A DNA stretch of 10,823 nt from assembly GCA_910592005.1 (NCBI GenBank), contig CAJVPP010003760.1, positions 1-10,823 on the forward strand. The letters are read 5' to 3'. The stretch's first letter is position 1, and each line of letters starts with the position of its first letter. This stretch comes from Funneliformis mosseae (taxonomy: Eukaryota > Glomeromycota > Glomeromycetes > Glomerales > Glomeraceae). This document shows positions 1 through 7,493 of this stretch, in pieces. Both the position numbers and the translations under genes were made by a program. The notes beneath the pieces are model-generated. The model was not told the DNA's origin. It worked only from the letters and a program-made list of their open reading frames with translations, and searched no databases.

Positions 1-800
1 CCATTTACTGGTTTGGCAAGAAGGCGTCCATCTTCTTCTCTTAAATGGTAAGATCCATTTATCAAAATCTCATGAATCCTGTAAGGTCCCTTCCATTTTG
101 GCTCTAATTTTCCTGAGAACTGATTGATTTGTACAGTATCAAAGTACAAGACTTTTTGTCCTATGTCAAATGATGTTGGTCTAGTCAGATGTTTGTCATA
201 GGCTGTCTTTTGTTTATTTTTCATGGCGATCATTGTTTGTTTAGCTTTTTCTCTAATATCTGGAAGTTTCTCTATGATTTGTCGGATTCGATCTATCAAA
301 TTTTTATTTTCTTGATCAACATATGTTAACAGAAATGGAGTCATTTTGGTAGTGGATTGCTGAGCAATACGATAAGCGAATAATACAGGTGTTGTATGTA
401 AATCCCATTCAGTTTGTTCTTGTATAATTTTTGCTAAGGATTCTTTTAGCGTTTTATTAAATCTTTCCACTTATCCATTCGTCTGAGGATGATATGGCGT
501 TGAATTATGATGTTTAATTCTAAATTTTTCCATTAATTCTTTTATCATAGTGTTATTGAAATGTGTTCCTCTATCTGAGAGAATTTTCATAAGGCATCCA
601 TGTCTACAAATAATTTCTTCATAGACGAATAAAGCGACTTGACTAGCAGTGGCTTCTGCAACAGCTCTTGCTTCTGGCCATTTAGTAAACATATCTACAG
701 TTACAATAATATATCTATTTCCTCTAGGAGTTATTGGTAAAGGACCGATAAAGTCAATTCCAATCTGGTAAAAAGGACTATGAGGGGTATATGATGTAAT
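1..800 (-). pseudogene. Integrase catalytic core and C-terminal domain (Ty3 pol 3' part), broken
   Basis: This part joins retrotransposon cDNA to chromosomal DNA. All three positions of the DDE triad can be read: the first Asp in IGIDFIGPLP (about 740-760), the second in SDRGTHF (about 560-585), and the Glu in VERFN (about 455-470). PYHPQTNG precedes the Glu. A TAA at 471-473 lies between NG and VER, only two codons before the catalytic Glu. Beyond it the same frame runs open to the window edge, through FAYRIAQQST and a C-terminal barrel with WKGPYRIHEIL. A one-base frameshift near 790-805 separates this part from the HHCC domain. No chromodomain is visible before the edge. The protein continues outside the window. 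Confidence 0.93.
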
Positions 801-826
801 TCGTTATTTTTGCTTGGTCCTCCTCT

Positions 827-1198
827 TCACTGGCAATAATCACACGTTTTCACATACTCTTTAACATCTTCATACATCTGAGGCCAATAATATCGAATTT
901 TAATTTTGTTGAACATGATTTCTCGTCCAAAATGTCCTGCTGTAGGATCATTATGCATCATGTATAGAACAGGTTCTAATTCATGTCTTTTGAGAACTTG
1001 TAATAAATGCCCAGGTCTTTTTTGATCAAAACGATATAAATTTGTATTTTGAATTGTAAAATACTTGGCCATATTTGTGAACTTTTTCTTGTCTCTATTA
1101 GATTGAATGTGATCAGGAAACTTATTGTGATTTAAATATTGTTGAAGTTCGAAATACTGTTGTATATCCATTGTAAATAATTGAGCTGTAAGTAACAA
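827..1198 (-). pseudogene. Integrase N-terminal HHCC zinc-binding domain (Ty3 pol)
   Basis: This open segment of 123 codons holds the integrase zinc-binding module. The His pair is in HNDPTAGHFG and the Cys pair in CDYCQ, with the family signature RYYWPQMYEDV between them. The domain stabilises integrase multimers and contacts element ends. A TGA at 827-829 follows CDYCQ directly, where Ty3 integrases commonly have CQR; CGA to TGA would explain it. Reading then resumes as RGGPSKNN and shifts frame near 800. Upstream (1,140-1,198) the segment starts with MDIQQYFELQQYL, an ordinary linker. It is an internal slice of Pol, not an independent gene, so the ATG at its start should not be taken as a true start. 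Confidence 0.9.
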
Positions 1199-1357
1199 TG
1201 CTTACACTTTCGCTTTCACTCAATTAAATAAACTTGAGACTTTCACTCACTAGTGCTATTTAACTAGGTGTTATCTCTTTAAAAATAATGCGATATAAAT
1301 TGAAATATAATACTAAAATAACTAATAAAAATAAAGAAGAGAATAATATTTAAAAGT
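1199..1357. other. Non-coding gap inside pol
   Basis: This 160-base stretch lies between the Cys/His-rich unit and the integrase HHCC domain and has no open frame related to Pol. It is A+T-rich and contains two copies of GAGTGAAAG (minus strand, about 1,215-1,250) around a short CTCAA/TTGAG inverted repeat. On the minus strand TTACTTACAG directly precedes integrase coding sequence and would serve as a splice acceptor, but no matching donor can be assigned. It may be the 3' flank of whatever was inserted into pol. Confidence 0.45.
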
Positions 1358-2095
1358 CTAATTCAGGGGTAGATGCACGACTTTGAGTTTCATGAAATTT
1401 GATGCAATAATTGGGGTGATAGTTGGTCTATAAAGGTTAAACAATTCATTAAATTCATTTTCAGTCAATTCGTCAGAAGTTTGAGGATTAAGAGGTGGTT
1501 GCAATAATTCAACTGCAGCACGGCAAGCTTCATCGTGATGTACTTTTTCAGGGATGTCCCAAAAGATTTCATTCGTCAAGGCTTCAGGTGTCATTTCAGA
1601 ATGGATTTGACCAAGTTTATATCTAACATACAATCATGTTCTAGATCCATAGTAATAATTTTCCCACAAAGTGTACAATTAACAGAATAATCTTGTCTTA
1701 CTTCTACTAATGAATGATCTTGCATTTGCTTAACAGTTGTTTGTTTAAATTCTGCGGCCTGAAGGTAAATATTATGCATATCTTGTCTCCAATCTCTTCC
1801 TTTTCCATCAAGTATAGATTCAAGGTCTTCTTGTCTTGAATAGTATTCAGACTAATTATTACTTTTTTGAGAATTTAATCCTCACCTGAATATTCGTCAT
1901 TATCTTGACAACTTTCTTCATTGACAAAATCAGAGAATTCTTGATAATAGTCATCACATTTATAAAGTACGTTCATCAGGAGGAGATATATAATTTCCAT
2001 AAGGATTCGCACATTGGAAACAGAAAATACAATACCAATGCGAGTGGTGATCAATTTAGTCCATTCCATTGCCATTTAGTTTGACATCCTGGCAT
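1358..2095 (-). pseudogene. Unrecognised Cys/His-rich coding unit between reverse transcriptase and integrase
   Basis: I do not recognise this protein. On the minus strand an ATG at 2,093-2,095 opens MPGCQTKWQWNG. Allowing one-base frameshifts (near 2,045, 1,980, 1,865 and 1,630) reading continues to a TAG at 1,358-1,360, roughly 245 codons. Visible elements in order are HWYCIFCFQC, ISPPDERTLYKCDDYY, an acidic stretch, WRQDMHNIYLQAAEF, VNCTLCGKII with a following EHDC, and a C-terminal part with IFWDIPEKVHHDEACRA. The spaced Cys and His residues suggest one or two zinc-binding modules. No RNase H signature (TDAS, AVV, ADALSR) is present. It lies in the pol orientation. It could be a captured host gene, an accessory domain of this family, or a nested insertion. 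Coding status rests on the coherent peptide across shifts. Confidence 0.5.
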
Positions 2096-2139
2096 GTCTA
2101 AAGCTGAAAAATGTACTTGGATTCATCTAGAATTCGTGG

Positions 2140-2960
2140 TGTATCCTTCAGGTTGAACGAGAATTGGAGCAGTAACCATTTTGAATTTTAATTTATCAAA
2201 CGAATCTTTGATGTTGAGTTGTTCAATTCTAAGTAGTACTCTTTTAGTTAGCTCATGAAGAGGTCCTGCAATCTTTGCAAAATCTTGAAGAGTCATAATG
2301 CCATTCGTACTTCTTTTGGATTTTTAGGCGTAGGTAAATCAACCATAGTTTGGATTTTCTTTTGGTCAGGTTTGATTCCATTACTTCCTACAATATGACC
2401 TAGGTAACCAACTTCATTTACTACAAATATGCATTTCTCTGGTTTTATTTTTAATCCTGCTTCTTTCAATCTGGTAAAGACTTGTTGTACATGATTACAA
2501 TAATAATCCTGAAATGTGGTTGAATAAATAATAATATCGTCTAGGTAAACTGCACAGAATTTTCCAATTAATCAATGTAAAACTCTATTCATTAATCTTT
2601 GAAAGGTGACAGGTGTGTTCTTTAATCCAAAAGGCATCACTTTGAATTCATAAAGTCCTGAAGGTGTAATAAAAGCCGTTTTTGCTTGGTTGTCTGGATG
2701 CATTTTCACTTGCCAATAACCGCTTACTAGGTCTAGAGCAGTAAAGTATTGTGCAGTTCTAAAGTTTTCTAATTGATCTTGCATATTTGGTATTGGATAT
2801 CTGTCTGATTGTGACAGAATTTAATGGACGATAGTCAACACATATTCTAAGATCTCCTGTCTTTTTAGGTACAATCATAATTGGAGAGGCCCATGGACTT
2901 CTGAAGTTTAAATGATTCCTTTTTCCAACATTTTGTCAATTTCCTTTTCTAAGAAATCTT
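2140..2960 (-). pseudogene. Reverse transcriptase (Ty3 pol), broken
   Basis: This is the RNA-dependent DNA polymerase that copies the element's RNA into cDNA. Motifs appear in order on the minus strand: [60 protein letters not shown], the catalytic YLDD at 2,536-2,547, and VGYLGHIV with the thumb region after it. The sequence ends near TAPILVQP at about 2,150; from there the expected RNase H domain does not follow. Breaks visible are frameshifts near 2,910 and 2,800, a TGA at 2,572-2,574 between NRVLH and IGKF, and a further shift near 2,300. The catalytic Asp residues are retained, so the loss of function comes from frame breaks, not active-site change. Confidence 0.95.
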
Positions 2961-3300
2961 TTCTCTCCTGATTTAATCGATATGGAGGGTGGGCAATAGG
3001 TCTTGTATTTGGCTTCAATGGGATTTGATGATTAATAAATGGGGTTTGTTCAATGTCAACTCCTCCAGTTGAAATAATTTCCTTTGGTATAAGTGCTTTA
3101 ATTATCTCTTGTTCTTCTATCTCTCCTTCAATATCCATACTATAAATGGCAATAATTTCTTCCTATTGATAAGGCCATTTGATACATTCTAATTCATCAC
3201 TTCCCTCATTTGGATCTGAAGAAGAGTCTTCATCATTTTCTATTTGAAAAAGATTTTATGGGGGATTCAATCGTCTGCCCATCGATTTTAACTCTTAGTT
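2961..3300 (-). pseudogene. Protease-to-reverse-transcriptase linker (Ty3 pol)
   Basis: This segment joins the protease region to reverse transcriptase. On the minus strand it reads through an acidic stretch, ENDEDSSSDPNEGSDELE, then YSMDIEGEIEEQ and the usual pre-RT element HQIPLKPNTRPIAHPPYR followed by RKDFLEKEIDKML, which leads straight into the first RT motif. A TAG at 3,163-3,165 (after WPYQ) interrupts an otherwise open frame; CAG to TAG would account for it. The acidic linker is low in complexity and its length is probably free to vary. Confidence 0.8.
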
Positions 3301-3872
3301 TATCTTGGTCAAAATATATTCGTGCATCAAATGTTTTAAACCAGTTTATTCCTAATAATAAGGTATCCTGAGTTGACTCAATCATTTGTAAATCAACTGA
3401 GAATTTGGCTCCTTATAAGATGAGGGGAACAGAAGTTATAATTCCCAATGATCTTTTATGTTTACCATCTGCAGTTACAACTAAAATGTCAAGACTTGTC
3501 CGGTTTAATGTTGAGTTTGGAGGCCAGGGTAGTTGAGATTATGCAGGTAGCTGCACCTGAATCCAAAATAGTTTCAATTGGATTTAATTTGAACCTTATA
3601 ATACATCTAGCAGTGGTGTATTTATTATTGTCAATTACATGAGTTTGTGCAATGTTTATCCATATTTCCATTTCTTTTTCAATCTTATCTATTTCGTCTT
3701 TTACTTCTTGAAGATACAAAGGATTTCTTAATAGTTGTCTGAAGGTAACATTAGCATCATGACGTTTAAGGTCTTTAAATATTCTATAAGGTTGGTCATA
3801 ATAAGGTCTTACTGACGTAAATTGAACAATTGGTTTTGGTGAATGAGGTGAGGTCCTGTTTTGTTGTTCTCA
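3301..3872 (-). pseudogene. Retropepsin-type aspartic protease (Ty3 pol)
   Basis: This part matures Gag and Pol by cleavage. The active site DSGAATCI is at 3,563-3,540 and follows a conserved strand, RFKLNPIETIL. A frameshift right after NIKPDKS (near 3,490) leads to VVTADGKHKRSLG, and further down DTLLLGINWF gives the second conserved block of Ty3 proteases. A TAA at 3,413-3,415 breaks that part. The region before the active site reads SPHSPKPIVQF to DEIDKIEKEMEIWINI and has no known domain. The upstream edge is a TGA at 3,870-3,872 (after SEST). Retropepsins act as dimers, and this copy keeps the catalytic Asp. Confidence 0.85.
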
Positions 3873-3879
3873 AGTAGAC

Positions 3880-5340
3880 TCAGATTGTGGTAATATAATC
3901 CAAGTGGTTTGTGGTAAAACTGATCTGGTAGTCATAAGATTCTTGTTCAGTTTCAACTTCTTCCGTTTCTGCCAAATTAACATTTCTTTGCTGTGAGCCA
4001 TTGTTATTTCGATTATTATTGTTAGATTGGAGATTAGATCGAGATCGAATTTGAGTTTGTGGTTGACAATCTCTGGCCATATGTCCTTCCTCTCCACAAT
4101 TCCAACATTCAAATTTCTTCTGTTCATAATTACAATAGTTCCTTTGATTTTGATTTTGATTATTCCAATTGTTTTGTCAATTCGTTTGTTGAACTTGAGT
4201 GTTAGCCAAATTTGCAGTTAGTTGAGAGACTTGTTGTTGTAATAGCTCCATGACCTGTTGCTGTTGAATGGGTTGAGCGATAACAAAACCTGTCTCACTT
4301 TCCTTAGCTTTGGTTATAGCGGTGTCTAAATTATTTGGACTATGTCCTACTACCATCGTCATGATATGTGGGACTAATCCTCTGATAAACTTGCTAATAA
4401 TATATTGCTGTCTAAAGCCTCCTACAGGGTTAACTCGTTGAATTAACATTTTATATTTTTGAGCATAATCAGCTACACTTTGTCCTGGTTGTTGACGAAT
4501 TAACTTTAAATCAGTCATCCATTTATTTTTCATAGTAGCATTAGCGAAATAATTCAGGAAATGGTTGGTGAAATTATATTGAATTCCTTGTAAAGCCCAA
4601 TTCTGAAAGGTAGGTTGATTTTCATCATACCATTTAGCAGCAGCGTCTATTAAATATCCTGCAGCAATAGCTATTTTCCTATTATTAGTCCATTGATTAG
4701 CTGTGGCTGCCCATTCAAAGGAAGCAAGCCATTCATAAGGGTCTTCATTATCTATTCCATGAAAATAAGTAGGTTTAATTAAATTCAATTCTGCTCGATT
4801 TACTTGAGCCACATTTCCTGTTGGGTTAGGGTTCATAGCTTGTAGTGTCAGAGTCATTTGTTGAAGCAACTGCACCATCTGAAAGTTATTATAGTTAGTA
4901 TTGGTATTAGAGACATTGGTATTAAATGTAGGTTAAGTAGTAATAGGCTGGGTTGAAGCAATTCCAAATCCTGTGTTTCCTGTTTTAGCTGTATTAAAGG
5001 TATTAAACATATTGGATTCCCATGAATACGATTAACTGTTATTTTGTACAGTATTACTTCCAGTTCTAAATCCAGAAGAGAGGTTAGAACTTCCAGTATT
5101 TGTACTTGACAAAGGATTCATATTTGAAGGATTATTAGATTGGAAAGGGTTAGAGATATTTTCAGTTGCTTTGAATGTGACCTGCTTTGGTTTAGTTGCT
5201 TTGGAAGTATTGATAAGATTCTCAACAGAAATAAATGCAGTGGTAGTTCCTAACTTTCCAATGGTCATTTGATTAAAGATATTTGAAGTATTTGGATTTG
5301 ACTGATATTCTCTATGTCCAAAAGAGGGTGAAATATTATG
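3880..5340 (-). pseudogene. Gag capsid and CCHC nucleocapsid (Ty3 gag)
   Basis: Gag forms the virus-like particle and packages the RNA. One frame stays open from about 5,330 to 3,880 except for three stops: TAA at 5,032-5,034, TAA at 4,933-4,935 and TGA at 4,177-4,179. The capsid part holds PTYFHGIDNEDPYEWL, WALQGIQYNFTNHF and the retrotransposon-gag signature QPGQSVADYAQKY. An Asn/Thr/Gln-rich leader precedes it and a Gln-rich segment follows it. The zinc knuckle CWNCGEEGHMARDC (4,107-4,066) fits C-x2-C-x4-H-x4-C exactly. The largest uninterrupted piece, 233 codons at 4,177-4,878, is only the middle of Gag, so its ATG is not a natural start. Confidence 0.92.
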
Positions 5341-5764
5341 AAACCTGTGATTAAATTATCAATTTCTGGACCTTTATCTTTTGACTGAGGATAAATTATC
5401 TCAGTTGTAGTTTCTGCTGTCTCGTTACCACTTTGTCTAAAATTTGAACTATCAATTGGAGGATATTCAGAATTCTCTTCTTCTACAATTCTATCTACTT
5501 CAGCCTTATTAAAGTTATATGGACTATTAAGATATACTGAATATTTAAAGTTACAGTTCCTTGGGGAGAGGTTTTGATAGTAGTAGACTGAGGTGATTGA
5601 GACTGAAGCTGGCTAATTTCAGACTCTATCTGTGTTTGATAGTCTTCCAGATATCCTTTTTGTGCTTGTAGAAATATTTGAGATATTTCTTCTTCTAGTA
5701 GGTTGTACAAAAGAAGTATAAGACCTTCATTTAGCATGATTCCTATTAAAAACTGGGTGGTCAA
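5341..5764 (-). pseudogene. Gag N-terminal region, frameshifted
   Basis: This is the minus-strand region just upstream of the Asn-rich part of Gag. It reads EEEISQIFLQAQKGY and DYQTQIESEISQLQSQ, likely helical and possibly a coiled coil, then SPYNFNKAEVDRIVEEE after a frameshift near 5,545, and a second shift near 5,340 leads into HNISPSFGHREYQ. No domain is recognised in this part, and it is assigned to Gag only because the frames join up and run in the same direction. No convincing ATG in context is found, so the true N-terminus may be missing. Upstream of about 5,710 the reading loses coherence, which may mark the 5' edge of the element or a truncation. Confidence 0.6.
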
Positions 5765-6233
5765 TAAACTGCATGTAATGCTTCAAATTACAAATCGTCA
5801 TTGGGCACTTATAATTCAAGAATTCAAAGAAACAAAAAAATGGAATGATTATACACAAAAGTTAATTGTTGAAGAAATTAAGCATATTAAAGTTAATTTC
5901 ATTTTTATGAAAATTATGAAATAAGAACATGGCATCATACATCTTTGATGGGATCAGAAAAACTTAGTTGTTCGAAATTTTGATTTAAGCAAATTTTTTT
6001 GACCATCATGAGCTCTGAAAATTCAAAATTTATGAGATTCTTTTATGAAATTATATGAATTAATATATGATTTTCAGACCAATCTAACTGAATTTAAACA
6101 AAAGGCATTTGCTTGGCTTCAACTTTTTTTAACACCTTCTTTTGGAATATCTAATAGTTCAAGTTATATTCGTGGTTTATATGTTTGTATAAAAAACTAT
6201 AAATTAAGATTAATTATAAAAAATAAAGTTTAA
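5755..6233 (+). pseudogene. Unidentified plus-strand coding relic, two pieces
   Basis: Two open plus-strand pieces have normal-looking peptide composition. The first, to 5,924, includes ITNRHWALIIQEFKETKKW and DYTQKLIVEEIKH. The second, about 6,068-6,233, includes TEFKQKAFAWLQLFLTP and SSSYIRGLYVCIKNYKL and ends with TAA. Between them an AT-rich gap has broken reading; TTTTCAG at about 6,071-6,077 could be a splice acceptor for the second piece. I do not recognise the protein. It runs against the retrotransposon on its left and against the hAT relic on its right, so it is probably a separate gene fragment interrupted by neighbouring insertions. It could be chance reading in part; confidence is limited. 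Confidence 0.35.
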
Positions 6234-6323
6234 ATTCATTTTTTACCTTTAATATAGAAATATTTTCTTCAATTTTTTTCTATTCATTATCAATAAGTCT
6301 GAACTTGTAATTACATCTATTGC

Positions 6324-6389
6324 CTAAAATAAATATTAAAAATAATAAAATAAAATAAAAAATTATATAATATTAATATTTATTCTAAC
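6324..6389 (-). other. Candidate intron 2 of the hAT relic
   Basis: The minus strand shows AAAAAG|GTTAG at 6,389 and TTTATTTTAG at 6,324, joining MKK to AIDVI in phase where hAT proteins read on without a gap. The length is 66 bases and the sequence is almost pure A+T, typical of short fungal introns. Confidence 0.6.
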
Positions 6390-6816
6390 CTTTTTCATTT
6401 CAAAAGCTCTATTAAACATATCATGAGTTGAATTCTATCTTGTTTTAACATCAAAATAAGATTAAGATTTTAAGACTAGCTGCTTTAGTATAACGTACAA
6501 AATGATCTTATTGTGGTAAAGATTATATTTTAACTATAAGTTTCTGAAGTTAATTAATTAAAAATAGTAATTAATATACTAATAACTTTAAATTAAATAA
6601 TAATTTAAATTTTATTTATATTATTTAATATATCATCTTTAATTTGTATTTCTCTTACTTTAATTTTATTTAAAATTTCTTGTACAGATATATTCATAAT
6701 ATGAGCAATGTAATGACAATTAGCATTAAAAGAAATATTTTTATCTTGACATATGGTTTTCAATTCCTTCATAAATTTATCATTATTTCAGCATTATCAC
6801 TTATGATTATAAAAAT

Positions 6817-7054
6817 CTAAAAAGAAAATCTGTTTATTAATATATGAAACCTTTACAATAGAAAAGGAGGAAACGGTTAAAAAAAATAAAAAATGAGTTA
6901 ATGCTAAATTATATTTTGACCTAAAAATCATATTTGGTTTATAAAAGTAAAATTAATTTTATCCAGCTGTTTCCCTCCTTTCTATTGCAAAGGTCCCATA
7001 TAATTATAAAATAATTAATTTTTAATATATAAAAAAATTTTTTAAATTTTTTAC
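6817..7054 (-). other. Candidate intron 1 of the hAT relic, holding a MITE
   Basis: The coding sequence ends SLSK and is followed on the minus strand by a GT donor at 7,054-7,053 (AAAG|GTAAAA). A TTTTCTTTTTAG acceptor ends at 6,817, after which IIISDNA continues in phase. The 238-base span contains the whole MITE at 6,841-7,002; without it about 76 bases would remain, close in size to the 66-base second intron. Confidence 0.6.
6841..7002. mobile_element. MITE, 162 bp with about 34-bp terminal inverted repeats
   Basis: The left arm (6,841-6,874) starts TATATGAAACCTTTACAATA and the right arm (6,969-7,002), reverse complemented, starts TATATGGGACCTTTGCAATA. The arms agree at about 28 of 34 positions, and the differences are nearly all A/G transitions. 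No protein is encoded in the interior. The TATA at each outer edge is compatible with a TA target duplication, but duplication and terminal repeat cannot be told apart here. The ends do not match hAT or CACTA termini I know, so the superfamily is left open. A related partial copy starts at 10,632. Confidence 0.75.
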
Positions 7055-7240
7055 CTTTGATAAACTTTGTATAAAAACATTACTAAGATTTTTGCCAGAA
7101 TAGGGATTACAAAGATTTATAAAGTCAAGTAAATTATCTTGAAGTTCCCAATCTTTTGTAATCCAATGTATTGTAATTGCTAAAAAAAAAAAGAATAACC
7201 ATTTGTAGATGTTTATGCATCTAAAGCAAATGAAATTTTT

Positions 7241-7490
7241 TTAGGTATATTTTGTTAAAATATAATGTAATATAAATATTTTTGAAAGAATATTTTTATA
7301 TATTTTATATAATGTTTAAAACTCACTTAAAAAGATTTCTTCATTTTATTTACTCCTTTTCAAAAATTTCCATTATATTTATTTTTGATGTATCTGCTAA
7401 AAGAATTAATGTGATTGAATTTAAAAATTTTATCATTTATTGAAAATACTTGTTTTCAAGTATTGTAAATGGTTGATCATCAGAAATTAT
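7241..7490. other. AT-rich spacer upstream of the hAT relic
   Basis: No convincing coding sequence is seen. A short minus-strand stretch near 7,340-7,400 could be a further, badly eroded hAT exon, but no family motif supports it. Confidence 0.4.
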
Positions 7491-7493
7491 CCA

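Larger units (their letters stand above)
1..5764 (-). mobile_element. Decayed Ty3/Gypsy LTR retrotransposon, internal region
   Basis: The minus strand encodes, in the order expected for Ty3/Gypsy elements, Gag capsid, a CCHC zinc knuckle, a retropepsin, reverse transcriptase and integrase. The integrase following reverse transcriptase separates this from Copia-type elements. The protein is spread over several frames and interrupted by about ten in-frame stops, so the copy cannot make a full Gag-Pol. The canonical RNase H motifs are not found between reverse transcriptase and integrase. The 3' end lies beyond the left edge of the window. At the 5' end, near 5,705-5,764, recognisable Gag stops with no visible primer-binding site or LTR boundary, so the element may be truncated there. 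The boundaries given are those of the coding similarity, not of the element. Confidence 0.93.
6247..7240 (-). pseudogene. hAT-family transposase relic with two candidate introns
   Basis: On the minus strand the order of motifs is that of the hAT transposase core. It starts with ISFALDA (about 7,240-7,216), a stop, TSTNG, then ITIHWITKDWELQDNLLDF and SGKNLSNVFIQSLSK. After a candidate intron comes IIISDNA, shifted by one base into NNDKFMKELK, then CHYIAHIMNISVQEIL. Near 6,450-6,390 DVKTR, a TAG, and NSTHDMFNRAFEMKK match the hAT signature normally read as TRWNST; a short intron then leads to AIDVITSSD and KKIEENISILK. Trp to stop changes are inferred at 7,213-7,215 (TAA), 6,435-6,437 (TAG) and 6,280-6,282 (TAG). 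The C-terminal dimerisation region is not found. An 11-T run near 7,180 also breaks the frame. No element ends were identified. Confidence 0.8.

Noticed and set aside
1240..1275. CACTAGTG sequences suggesting a CACTA element end
   Set aside because: The palindrome is short, has no inverted partner at a sensible distance and no transposase next to it.
3448..3642. Plus-strand open frame of 64 codons
   Set aside because: It lies antisense to the protease region and shows no motif; it is a shadow frame.
4027..4221. Plus-strand open frame of 64 codons, hydrophobic
   Set aside because: It is the antisense of the zinc knuckle region; the hydrophobic look follows from the complementary codons.
1..5764. 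Endogenous retrovirus or other virus with an envelope gene
   Set aside because: No envelope-like reading is found between or after pol domains in the window; order and motifs fit a Ty3 retrotransposon.
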